Numbered from the stretch's first letter, positions 1 through 7,023 are shown. The stretch: DNA of 13,461 bases from Bacteroidales bacterium UBA2939 (GCA_002349055.1 DECD01000035.1:1-13461), one strand, 5' to 3'. Notes: a model not told the origin generated them from the sequence alone. Translations and numbers: made by a program.

Positions 1-121
1 GCCGTTAACCACAGCCAAGCCCATCGCCTCCCGGTGGGCTTTAGTTGTCTTAGTTGTCGTCAACAAAAGTAGTATTGTCCCTCTCACTCCTTTTCACTCC
101 CCTCTCACTCCCCTTCACTCC
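1..121. repeat. Left arm of window-spanning inverted repeat
   Basis: This segment is a near-identical reverse complement of about 13302-13423. The core 45-94 matches 13331-13380 base for base (50 bases), and similarity continues outward to base 1 with a few substitutions. From the outside in it holds a GC-rich hairpin (19-39), a unique core, and four tandem units of about 10 bases ending in CACTCC (81-121). Read on the minus strand, the core contains TACTTTTG, which fits the Bacteroidetes -7 consensus, but no -33 TTTG at the right spacing was seen. I do not recognise the repeat family. A dispersed intergenic repeat is the likeliest explanation. Confidence 0.85.
19..39. other. Hairpin in left repeat arm
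   Basis: GCCCATCG (19-26) and CGGTGGGC (32-39) form an 8-base-pair stem around the 5-base loop CCTCC. One pair is a T:G wobble, whereas the inverted copy at 13386-13406 has the fully Watson-Crick version. Keeping the pairing despite a substitution suggests selection on structure, but two copies are thin evidence. No strong T-run follows on either strand, so it is not a textbook terminator. Confidence 0.7.
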
Positions 122-230
122 TTATAATAAGGAAACAAGGAACATCATGTATTTTCATGCCCCCTTTTTTGAAATACAAATTTGTATCATCAATCACCAA
201 CCAATCATGCCCACAGCCGCCGGCGCTCCG

Positions 231-270
231 TGGTAGGAGTTGGTAGGGTGTTGATAGGTCGTTAACAGGG
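231..270. repeat. Degenerate 10-11-base tandem, TTGGTAGG type
   Basis: About four units read TTGGTAGGAG, TTGGTAGGGTG, TTGATAGGTCG and TTAACAGGGG. The first unit starts one base in, as TGGTAGGAG. Units of the same type appear in inverted orientation at 13253-13290, at the inner side of the other repeat arm, so this tandem belongs to the same composite repeat. Confidence 0.65.
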
Positions 271-278
271 GTTTTGTG

Positions 279-656
279 TCAGTCGTCCCCATGTTTGGCG
301 TTGGGGACAAAGAAGATGACCGTCAGCGCTCCCACGGCACCGGCCACAGGCACTATGATTCGGGCCACGGAGCCCGCGGGAATGAACACGAAGGTGGAGA
401 GCAGCACCATGACCGTCATCACGCCCACGGCGCCGGCCTTCTGCGTGGCCGTCATGCCTCCGCGACGCTGATAGCCACGGATATACTTACCCAGCCACGA
501 GGCCAGTAGCCACTGTTGCAGCCGGGGCGACGAGCGGTAGAAAAGCCACGAGGCCAGCAGCAGGAATGGGGTGGTCGGCAATCCCGGCACCACCACACCC
601 AGCGTCCCCAATCCCACTGCCAGAAGGCCCGACACAATGTAGATGTATTTCTTCAT
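279..656 (-). CDS. DUF454 (YbaN-like) small inner-membrane protein
   Basis: This 125-residue protein fits the DUF454/YbaN family in length and pattern. An N-terminal hydrophobic helix (about 5-27) leads into the family hallmark GLPTTPFLLLASWLF (25-39) and then RSSPR (41-45). Two further hydrophobic segments lie at about 76-94 and 98-117. The family is a small integral membrane protein of unknown biochemical role. The start codon overlaps the stop of the upstream hydrolase gene as ATGA (653-656), so it is the last gene of a translationally coupled operon. No charged catalytic motif is visible, and a function is not assigned. Confidence 0.88.
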   Translation of the reverse strand: MKKYIYIVSGLLAVGLGTLGVVVPGLPTTPFLLLASWLFYRSSPRLQQWLLASWLGKYIRGYQRRGGMTATQKAGAVGVMTVMVLLSTFVFIPAGSVARIIVPVAGAVGALTVIFFVPNAKHGDD

Positions 657-1636
657 AGCAGGTCGTGGAGAGTATTAAGATGTTCGAAAGGATTGGGATT
701 GATAACCAAACGCATGCCTGTCTGCATTTTCCCGGCACGGAGCGAGATGTTGCGGCGGAGGCAGTCGCGGAAGAGCGAGATTTCGAGGCAGTGGTAGTTG
801 CCCTCGCGGCCGATGAGGGGCAGCATGTAGTCGTCGCGGTGATAGCCGTCAATGTGGAGCAGGAGGGTCGTGGTGTCGAGGGTGACGGTGAGGGTGTCGC
901 CGTAGCGCGGGTCGACGAGGGTGGCCGGGGTGGCATCGGTGCGCCAGTTGACGGGATTGATGGCCACGTGGTTGCCGTCGCTGAGGAGCGGGATGGCACA
1001 ATCGTTGTCGCGCACCGAGTTGTAGCAGATGGTCACGCCGAGGTCGGCGCTGTCCTTGGCGGGGATGACACGAGCTCGCAGCCATGCAACATCATCGACC
1101 TTGTATCCGATAACATAGGCGGCCACCAAACGGTTGTATTCCTCAGTCGTCAACCGGGAGAGCAATTCGACGACAGCCATAGCTCCCTGGCTGAAACCCA
1201 TCAGAATGAAGGGGCGACCGTTGTTGTATATGTTGATGTAACGCCTGAAAGCGCGCTCCACATCACTCAATGCCAGCGGCATGCGAGCGTCGACGAGGCT
1301 GTCGTCGGTATAGGTCTCCATGGTCACCTGACGGTAGTAGGGCGAAAAATAGTTCCAGCCGTCAATCAGCAGCTTGTCCACACCCACCATCTCTCCGTAG
1401 AGCAGCTTGCGGATGCTGTCGTTATAGGTGTCGGCATAGTGCATCGTCTTGCCGTCCAGCGTGTAATCGCCACATTCTGTGGAGACAATATAGAACACAT
1501 CCACCTCCGCCCCGCGGTCGGCAATGTACCACTGCGTGGTGTCGTGGTAGTCGGGTTCGTCGGGAATGACGTCGCCCTTGGGCGCGCAAGCCGCCACAAG
1601 GCACGCGAGAGCAAAAAACAAAGCTGTACGTTTCAT
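653..1636 (-). CDS. DUF3089 alpha/beta-hydrolase-like lipoprotein
   Basis: This 327-residue protein begins with a lipoprotein signal peptide ending in LVAAC, with Cys17 as the predicted lipidation site. The nucleophile-elbow motif GFSQG lies at 147-151 (Ser149), followed by a helix, as in alpha/beta hydrolases. Upstream WYIADRG and DVFYI, and downstream CYNSVRDND and GNHVAINPVNW, resemble the DUF3089 family. The downstream motifs may hold the acid and histidine of a triad (inferred from position only). The substrate is unknown. The product is probably anchored in the envelope. The start lies 8 bases after the peptidase stop, and the stop overlaps the DUF454 start by 4 bases, so it is an internal operon gene. 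Neighbouring envelope lipoproteins suggest a cell-surface or periplasmic processing role, which is inference. Confidence 0.88.
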   Translation of the reverse strand: MKRTALFFALACLVAACAPKGDVIPDEPDYHDTTQWYIADRGAEVDVFYIVSTECGDYTLDGKTMHYADTYNDSIRKLLYGEMVGVDKLLIDGWNYFSPYYRQVTMETYTDDSLVDARMPLALSDVERAFRRYINIYNNGRPFILMGFSQGAMAVVELLSRLTTEEYNRLVAAYVIGYKVDDVAWLRARVIPAKDSADLGVTICYNSVRDNDCAIPLLSDGNHVAINPVNWRTDATPATLVDPRYGDTLTVTLDTTTLLLHIDGYHRDDYMLPLIGREGNYHCLEISLFRDCLRRNISLRAGKMQTGMRLVINPNPFEHLNTLHDLL

Positions 1637-1644
1637 AATCTTGT

Positions 1645-2520
1645 CTATTTACTGCCGAGCCACAGCAGGGCGTCTTCCTGCGGGGTATCGGTTGTGATGT
1701 CGGGCACGATGGGGTCGTCGCAGAACTCCTCGCCGGTGCGCGCCACGTCGCAGCCGGTGGTGAGCACCAGCTGGGAGCCGTCGGGCAACGGGAACGGCAT
1801 GTTTGCCGAGGCATAACCCGCCGTGGGCGAGCCGAATACCTTCACCTTCTCCATCCCTCGGAAGCATATCAGCACCGCCTCGCCCGAGCTGGCGGTCCAC
1901 TCGTTGGTGAGGATGGCCACGGGGCATTCTATCGAGGGCTGACGCTCCATACCCACCGACCGCATGACAAAATCGCAGCTGATGGGTTGTGTGCCCTTGC
2001 GGCTGCGGAACCGCAGCATGTCGTCGTCGGGAAGGAAGCGGTGGACAGCGGCAATCATGGGGTACATATTGCCCCCTCGGTTGTCGCGCAGGTCGATGAC
2101 GACGCCCTTGAGCCTGTCGGGCAGCGCTTCGAGCACCGTGGCGGCATAGCGGCGGCCATCGTTCTCGTTGCCGCCGAAGGCCGGCAACGTGATGACGGCG
2201 ATGCCGTCGCGCAGCTCCACCGAGGGCATCGCCCAGGCAGAGGTGTCATTGTCTGTCACCTCGTCGGCCGACAGGATGAACGAGTGCTTGCCACCCGCCA
2301 CCTTGAGCGCCTTTTGCACAATTTCCACGGCCTCCTCATGCGAGGCAGGATGCGCCGCCAACGCCTCGGCCTTGGCAGCCTCCCACCGCTCGCCCTGAGC
2401 ATATAGCCCCTGCCGATCCATAATCTTCACCGCCTTGCGCACATACCGCTCGTTGGCATCGCCGCAAGCAACAAACAACACCACCGTCGCAAGCAAAAAA
2501 AGAATCTTAGTGTGTTTCAT
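1645..2520 (-). CDS. S41-family (tail-specific/tricorn-like) peptidase lipoprotein
   Basis: This 291-residue protein starts with a short lipoprotein signal (FVAC, Cys19). S41 hallmarks follow: KHS at 78-80 (a candidate catalytic His, matching the D-x-H-S region of tricorn/IRBP-like members), DLRDNRGGN at 143-151, TNEWTASSGEA at 205-215 with Ser211 as likely nucleophile, and GSPTAGYASAN at 230-240. The CtpA/Tsp-type lysine, normally just after the T-x-G of that last motif, is replaced by Tyr235, so a Ser-Lys dyad is unlikely and a tricorn-like triad, or loss of activity, is more plausible. No PDZ domain fits in this length. Its start lies inside the end of the ATPase gene (14-base overlap), implying translational coupling. 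The substrate is unknown. Confidence 0.88.
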   Translation of the reverse strand: MKHTKILFLLATVVLFVACGDANERYVRKAVKIMDRQGLYAQGERWEAAKAEALAAHPASHEEAVEIVQKALKVAGGKHSFILSADEVTDNDTSAWAMPSVELRDGIAVITLPAFGGNENDGRRYAATVLEALPDRLKGVVIDLRDNRGGNMYPMIAAVHRFLPDDDMLRFRSRKGTQPISCDFVMRSVGMERQPSIECPVAILTNEWTASSGEAVLICFRGMEKVKVFGSPTAGYASANMPFPLPDGSQLVLTTGCDVARTGEEFCDDPIVPDITTDTPQEDALLWLGSK

Positions 2521-3778
2521 AGTCAGTCAAGCTAAATGGGTTTGTAAGGAAGTCATATAGGCTGACGAATGATATTCCGTCATCGTTTTGGTATCGGGGA
2601 ATGGAATCCCATGTGATGACCACCTTGCGAAAACTGTCGTTTATTTTACGCAGAGAACGGAGCTCTTGTTCGCGTTTATCATCGTCGTCAATACGATAGG
2701 CCGATTGGATATAGTATCGGCGGAAGCCTTGATTGCATACGAAATCAACTTCGAGGTGTCGGCGCTCATATTTACTGTCTGGCTTGGCGACAGTCTCGGT
2801 TATCTCGCCCACATCCACGTCCATTCCTCTGCGTCGAAGCTCATTGTAAATCAGATTCTCCATAAGGTGCGTCTCCTCCATTTGGCGGAAGTTAAGACGT
2901 GCATTTCTAAGCCCAAGATCCTCAAAATAGTATTTTGACGGGGTGTCGATATATTGCTTTCCTTTGATGTCGTACCTGAGAGACTTTTCGACGAGGAATG
3001 CATCTTGAAGGTAATCCAGGTATTTCTTTATAGTGTCTTGGGTTATAACGCTTCCCTTGACGCTTTTGAAGGTGTTTGCCAGTTTGTGTGGATTTGTCAA
3101 GCCGCCAATAGACGATGCCAGTATGTTGACTAATTCCTCCAAATCCCCGTCTAATTTAATGTTGTGGCGTTCCTTAATGTCTTTTAGGTAGGTGTGGGTG
3201 AACAACGACCGCAGGTATGATCTCTTCTCTTGCTCTGTTTCCATCAGTACAACTTGCGGCAGTCCGCCGTAGGTAATGTATTCAAGCAGTTGCCCTTCTC
3301 TTGGCAAAGCATTCTTTTGTGGCGCGTCAAGGAATTCGGCGAAAGAAAGGGAGTGGATATGTATCTCGTCGCCGCGTCCGCGGAACTCGGTGATGACATC
3401 CTTCGACAGAAACCGTGCATTGGAGCCAGTTACATATACGTCGGCATTGGGAACGTGTAGGTAGCTGTTCAACACATCCTCGAATTCTTTTACATACTGC
3501 ACTTCGTCAAGTAGTATATAATACATATCGCTGTCAACCAACTTGCTGTCGATGAATTGCAACAGGGTGTCTGGGTCTCGCAGATTCTTTCTGCGGCGGT
3601 CTTCTAAATTTATTTTGATGATGTGGTCTTCTTTTACACCTTCGGCAAGCAAGGCATTGGCAAATAGATTGAAAAGCAGATATGACTTTCCGCATCGCCG
3701 TATTCCGGTAATAACTTTTATCATATTATTGTGACGACGTATCATCAAGTTATTCAGCAGATAATCTCTTTTTATCAT
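2507..3778 (-). CDS. AAA ATPase with C-terminal DUF4143 domain
   Basis: This 423-residue protein has the two-domain layout of the AAA_14/DUF4143 family. The N-terminal ATPase has Walker A GIRRCGKS (25-32), Walker B YILLDE (87-92) and the sensor-like YVTGSN (115-120). The C-terminal half (about 200-360) holds the DUF4143 region with ENLIYNELRRRG (307-318), EVDFV (343-347) and YIQSAY (356-361), which resembles a degenerate PD-(D/E)xK nuclease core. Members are common and patchily distributed in Bacteroidetes, and their cellular role is not established. It is the first gene of the operon, directly under the promoter at 3827-3857, and its last 14 bases overlap the peptidase start. It is clearly less G+C-rich than the following three genes, hinting that it was acquired separately. 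Confidence 0.92.
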   Translation of the reverse strand: MIKRDYLLNNLMIRRHNNMIKVITGIRRCGKSYLLFNLFANALLAEGVKEDHIIKINLEDRRRKNLRDPDTLLQFIDSKLVDSDMYYILLDEVQYVKEFEDVLNSYLHVPNADVYVTGSNARFLSKDVITEFRGRGDEIHIHSLSFAEFLDAPQKNALPREGQLLEYITYGGLPQVVLMETEQEKRSYLRSLFTHTYLKDIKERHNIKLDGDLEELVNILASSIGGLTNPHKLANTFKSVKGSVITQDTIKKYLDYLQDAFLVEKSLRYDIKGKQYIDTPSKYYFEDLGLRNARLNFRQMEETHLMENLIYNELRRRGMDVDVGEITETVAKPDSKYERRHLEVDFVCNQGFRRYYIQSAYRIDDDDKREQELRSLRKINDSFRKVVITWDSIPRYQNDDGISFVSLYDFLTNPFSLTDYETH

Positions 3779-3826
3779 ACTATCCTCATTCGATTTTTCT
3801 GTAAAGATTCACATATTTTTCGACTG

Positions 3827-3857
3827 CAAAGGTACATCTTTTCTTTCATTTGGCAAA
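3827..3857 (-). promoter_or_regulatory. Bacteroidetes-type promoter for the DUF4143 operon
   Basis: On the minus strand, TTTG (3854-3857) is followed after 19 bases by TACCTTTG (3827-3834). This is an exact fit to the -33 TTTG / -7 TAnnTTTG consensus for Bacteroidetes primary sigma factor. The expected start point is near 3821, about 40 bases before the ATG at 3778. It is divergent from the promoter at 3863-3893. Confidence 0.8.
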
Positions 3858-3862
3858 ATAAT

Positions 3863-3893
3863 TTTGTGGAATTGGAAATAATTAGTATTTTTG
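3863..3893 (+). promoter_or_regulatory. Bacteroidetes-type promoter for the leader/HEPN/LRR unit
   Basis: TTTG (3863-3866) is followed after 19 bases by TATTTTTG (3886-3893), an exact fit to the consensus. The predicted start is near 3900, which gives a leader of about 310 bases before the HEPN start at 4211, unusually long for a Bacteroidetes mRNA. The -33 elements of the two divergent promoters lie only a few bases apart, so a bound regulator could affect both. Confidence 0.75.
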
Positions 3894-3899
3894 CACTTG

Positions 3900-4205
3900 C
3901 TTTCGAGAGTGAAAGCTGTAAACAAGAAAAGCATTGCGATAAAGTCCCTTTACCGAATTTCGCCAAAGTTCATACGGGAGGATGAAGCATTTATGCTTTC
4001 GCTTGATTGTGTATGCTATACCCCTGTAGCATATCTTCAGGCGTGAGATATGTTCCATAAACCCCGTTCCCGTAAAGGTGTTTGGCGATACCTGGTAAAG
4101 ACGGACATGAGCACATAACCTCATGCCTTTTCTTATTGGTATTAGTTAACATTCCGTTGGAGGGTCGGAAAACAAAAGTTGTGCCCGGCACGTATTAGGG
4201 GATCA
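3900..4205 (+). ncRNA. Putative structured leader RNA or small RNA before the HEPN gene
   Basis: No credible gene lies in this stretch, but it follows a strong promoter and is dense in short inverted repeats. Hairpins can be drawn at 3985-3998 (5 bp), 4012-4033 (7 bp, loop TACCCCTG), 4030-4052 (7 bp, loop TCAGGCGTG), 4103-4127 (6 bp plus 2 bp across a bulged A), 4152-4170 (5 bp, loop TTGGAGGGT) and 4181-4191 (GTGC/GCAC). The 4012 and 4030 hairpins share bases 4030-4033, so they are mutually exclusive, as in attenuators or switches. ACCC in the first loop could pair with GGGT in the 4157-4165 loop. No known RNA family was recognised, and no clear internal terminator was seen. It could be a regulatory leader, an sRNA, or a relic of an inserted element. 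Confidence 0.45.
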
Positions 4206-4210
4206 ATAAA

Positions 4211-4873
4211 ATGTTTGCAATACCGAACCCGATTGTCCTAAAAATACACCAGTATTATTTTTTGGAATCATTGTTGAGAGATTTTCCTTCAATGTTGAAG
4301 GATTGGCAATCAAAAGAGATACAATTAATAAGGAAAGATGCACAGGTAGCCTCAGAAGGTGATGATATCATAGAAGAGAATATTTATTCCCAATATTCCA
4401 GTTGCATTTATGAACAGACTGATTATGAGGAACAATTGTTTTCGCAGGCAATATTCATGATGGTTTTTGCTTATTACGAAGGCATTGTGCATAAGATTGC
4501 TATAGATTGTGGAACACAAGACCGCCCAAGTGCAATATGTCAAAAGAAAGGTAAGACTCTCAGTATGGATGCTGTGGCTGCGTCAGAAACAATTTATCGT
4601 GAGGCCAGAATTCTGCGGAATTATCTATGCCATAATAATGCAGGTACAGAAAGTGAGAGTGAAGCTAAAGAAACACTAAAGGTATTAGAGAAACTTGAGG
4701 CAAGAGGCTCGATTAAAATGGAAATTGTTAGAGGAGATGATGGTCAGGTGCTTATCGGTCAATCTCAGTTTTATAGTGTTAATACGCACTATACTCTTGA
4801 AATATTGAAGAAAGAACATCTTGTTTTGAGAGAGTTAGCTGTAGTATGTGGTTATATCTGTCGAATAAACTAA
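4211..4873 (+). CDS. HEPN-domain protein, putative RNase (MAE_28990-like)
   Basis: This 220-residue, mostly helical protein carries a HEPN signature: FAYYEGIVHKIA (86-97) on one helix, and REARILRNYLCHNN (130-143) containing R136-N-x3-H141, the R-x4-6-H motif of HEPN ribonucleases with the usual polar residue after Arg. The arrangement resembles MAE_28990/MAE_18760-type HEPN proteins, many of which belong to toxin-antitoxin or phage-defence systems. The activity here is inferred. No signal peptide or membrane segment is seen, so it is probably cytoplasmic. No nucleotidyltransferase (MNT) or other antitoxin partner is adjacent. The stop lies only 6 bases before the secreted LRR gene, and transcription probably starts near 3900. 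The A+T-rich composition, unlike flanking core genes, suggests horizontal acquisition. Confidence 0.7.
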   Translation: MFAIPNPIVLKIHQYYFLESLLRDFPSMLKDWQSKEIQLIRKDAQVASEGDDIIEENIYSQYSSCIYEQTDYEEQLFSQAIFMMVFAYYEGIVHKIAIDCGTQDRPSAICQKKGKTLSMDAVAASETIYREARILRNYLCHNNAGTESESEAKETLKVLEKLEARGSIKMEIVRGDDGQVLIGQSQFYSVNTHYTLEILKKEHLVLRELAVVCGYICRIN

Positions 4874-4879
4874 AAAAAC

Positions 4880-6958
4880 ATGAAAAAGATAGTCCCATTT
4901 ATTTTTGCAAGTATAGTGTTGTGTCAAAACTTAATTGCACAAGGTTCTTTTATTGCTCCCAGTGGACATACGCTATATTATTACCCAGTATCGGGCGGAA
5001 TCTCAATAAGTCCTCAATATGGTACCTCTCCATACTATGACACATGTCCTATAGGAGCACTTGTTATCCCAGACAGTATTGCCCTTCCCAATGGAAACAA
5101 ATACGCTGTTGTTGGTATTGGAGAAAATGCATTTATGTTTTGTGGTGGCCTCACATCTGTCTCCATCGAGGGTAATATTTCGACAATTGGAGGCCACGCA
5201 TTTTATGGTTGTCGCCAACTATCATCCATTAATATTCCAAATAGTGTTCATCACCTGGGCAGTTATGCTTTTTATGAATGTGACAGTCTGAAATCAATTA
5301 ACATTCCAAGCAATTTAACAAGTATCGATGAATATACCTTTTACGGCTGTATAAGTTTGGATTCTGTTGTCATTCCAAATACAATCACATCCATAGGGAA
5401 TTCTGCTTTTCAATATTGCACAAATTTACGTCACCTTAATATGGGGGATGCTATTACGAGTATATATTACGCTGCTTTTATGGGTTGTGAAAAATTATCA
5501 GACATCACGCTTCCCGATGGTGTTACACATATTTTTTCAGGGGCTTTTGCGTATTGCAATATAGCATCGCTTCATATTCCTGCTTCCGTTTTTATGCTAT
5601 CTGATGCTTTTTATGGCAATCCCCATTTAATACATATCACTGTGGATAATGGAAATATATGGTATGATAGTCGCGAAAATTGTAATGCTATCATTAGACG
5701 CAATGATTATAACCCCAATATTGGAGAATTGGCTCTTGGTTGCAAAAATACGGTAATACCTAGTTCTGTCACGTCAATATGGAGTCATGCCTTCGATGGT
5801 TGCATTAACTTAGATTCAATCATAATACCAGCAAATATAACAGATATTGGTATAAATGCCTTTAAAAACTGCACAAATTTATCGGCAATCTATCTACAGT
5901 CTATGACACCTCCATCAATTGTATGTTCCCCATCGTACAACTATTCTTTTTTGGGCGTAGCTGATTCGGTATGTGTGCATATTCCATGCGGAGGGATGGC
6001 TTCCTATTGTTCCGCTTGGAATTGTTTTTCTAATTTCGTTGAAGACTACCCATACACTATTGTTTTAGAAACCCAAGACTCTGCAAAGGGAGTTACAGAA
6101 ATATTAACTCATCCTTCTTGTCAAATTCCAACGGCATTCATTCGGGCATTAGCAGAATGTGGTTTTAAGTTCAATCATTGGAACGATGGAGACACAAATA
6201 ATCCTCGTACTATAAATATTGTACAAGACACATCTTTTACAGCATTTTTTTCTCCAATTGCTATTGATACATTGTATGACACAACATATATTAATATCCC
6301 TGTTTATATATCAATACATGACACTACTAACATATATGTGTATGATACTGCCTATATAGATGTGCCATATCCCGTGCATGATACAACCATTGTTCAAGAT
6401 ACCACCTATGTGGATGTGCCGTATCCTGTACATGATACCACAATAGTCCATGATACCACCTACATGGACGTGCCATATCCCGTGCACGATACAACTATAG
6501 TCCATGATACCACCTACGTGGATGTGCCGTATCCTGTGCATGATACCACAATAGTTCATGATACCGCCTATGTGGATGTGCCATACCCCATACACGATAC
6601 CACTATTGTGACGATGACGGATACAATCTCCATTCACGACACAACCATCGTGTTCCTAACCGACACGCTATGGCTACACGATACAGTGTATATTCACGAC
6701 ACCATCTATATCCACGACACTATTGTTGTTGGAGTAGACGAGGTGGATGCAATAAACGCCAAGATATATACAAACAACGGGCAGATTGTAGTAGAGGGGG
6801 CCGAAGGCAACATGGTGACGCTCTACGACGTTACCGGCCGTGTGCTGGCCACCAAGCAAGACGACTACAGCCTTCTGCGCTTCGACACACCCGCCAGCGG
6901 CACCTACATGATTAAAGTGGGCACGCTCCCCGCCCGCAAGGTCGTTGTGATAAGGTAA
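4880..6958 (+). CDS. Secreted BspA-like leucine-rich-repeat protein with T9SS C-terminal tail
   Basis: This 692-residue protein starts with a signal peptide (about 1-21, ending IAQG). Residues 76-345 hold BspA/TpLRR repeats of the IPNSV-x-IG-x-x-AF-x-x-C type (LRR_5). Residues 393-458 resemble a divergent InlB B-repeat domain (FNHWNDGDTNNPRTI). Residues 462-617 form a stalk rich in HDT and DVPYP, including five 18-residue repeats. Residues 618-692 resemble a type A T9SS sorting domain (LYDVTGRVLA, FDTPASGTYMIKVG, ending KVVVIR). It is therefore expected to cross the outer membrane by T9SS and be displayed or released. BspA-like LRRs in other bacteria bind host matrix proteins or other microbes; the ligand here is unknown. 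The first two-thirds is A+T-rich, and the last 200 or so bases are G+C-rich. Confidence 0.9.
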   Translation: MKKIVPFIFASIVLCQNLIAQGSFIAPSGHTLYYYPVSGGISISPQYGTSPYYDTCPIGALVIPDSIALPNGNKYAVVGIGENAFMFCGGLTSVSIEGNISTIGGHAFYGCRQLSSINIPNSVHHLGSYAFYECDSLKSINIPSNLTSIDEYTFYGCISLDSVVIPNTITSIGNSAFQYCTNLRHLNMGDAITSIYYAAFMGCEKLSDITLPDGVTHIFSGAFAYCNIASLHIPASVFMLSDAFYGNPHLIHITVDNGNIWYDSRENCNAIIRRNDYNPNIGELALGCKNTVIPSSVTSIWSHAFDGCINLDSIIIPANITDIGINAFKNCTNLSAIYLQSMTPPSIVCSPSYNYSFLGVADSVCVHIPCGGMASYCSAWNCFSNFVEDYPYTIVLETQDSAKGVTEILTHPSCQIPTAFIRALAECGFKFNHWNDGDTNNPRTINIVQDTSFTAFFSPIAIDTLYDTTYINIPVYISIHDTTNIYVYDTAYIDVPYPVHDTTIVQDTTYVDVPYPVHDTTIVHDTTYMDVPYPVHDTTIVHDTTYVDVPYPVHDTTIVHDTAYVDVPYPIHDTTIVTMTDTISIHDTTIVFLTDTLWLHDTVYIHDTIYIHDTIVVGVDEVDAINAKIYTNNGQIVVEGAEGNMVTLYDVTGRVLATKQDDYSLLRFDTPASGTYMIKVGTLPARKVVVIR
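6353..6622 (+). repeat. Five 54-base in-frame tandem repeats
   Basis: Five units of 54 bases encode variants of YVDVPYPVHDTTIVHDTT (residues 492-581). The units differ mostly at synonymous sites, with amino-acid changes such as YI/YV/YM and QDTT/HDTT/HDTA, and the last unit diverges at its end. Related but irregular HDT motifs continue to residue 614. Copy number is likely to vary between strains by slippage or recombination. Confidence 0.9.
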
Positions 6959-6983
6959 CACCTATACCCTCTACCATATAATA

Positions 6984-7015
6984 AACCATGCACTCATGTG
7001 CATGGTTTTTCTTTT
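6984..7015 (+). terminator. Rho-independent terminator after the LRR gene
   Basis: AACCATGCAC (6984-6993) and GTGCATGGTT (6998-7007) form a perfect 10-base-pair stem with the loop TCAT, followed by TTTCTTTT. It lies 26 bases after the LRR stop codon and ends the HEPN-LRR transcript. Confidence 0.9.
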
Positions 7016-7023
7016 GTATGGGT

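Larger units (their letters stand above)
1..278. other. Non-coding region downstream of the DUF454 operon
   Basis: No credible gene is seen here. Bases 1-121 are the left arm of a repeat whose inverted copy lies at the other end of the window. Bases 122-230 are A/T-rich spacer containing a perfect 14-base palindrome at 174-187 (ATACAAATTTGTAT) and an imperfect G+C palindrome at about 209-233 centred on GCCGGC. Bases 231-270 carry a short degenerate tandem repeat. No U-rich intrinsic terminator was found for the minus-strand operon that ends at 279. Confidence 0.7.

Noticed and set aside
174..187. Perfect palindrome ATACAAATTTGTAT as a possible operator
   Set aside because: It is A/T-rich, isolated, and not positioned at a recognised promoter. 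Chance is a reasonable explanation.
54..236. Plus-strand open frame of 60 residues in the left repeat
   Set aside because: It is built from the CACTCC tandem units and intergenic DNA, and nothing supports translation.
665..1816. Plus-strand open frame of 383 residues opposite the lipoprotein genes
   Set aside because: It is a shadow of the DUF3089 and S41 genes, both of which have signal peptides and family motifs.
3882..4191. Minus-strand open frames of 80 and 66 residues in the leader region
   Set aside because: They overlap each other, show no family pattern or start context, and run against the consensus plus-strand promoter. The hairpin content explains the region better.
6353..6622. 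CRISPR-like array of regular repeats
   Set aside because: The 54-base units are contiguous, in frame and code for a protein stalk. There are no unique spacers and no cas genes.
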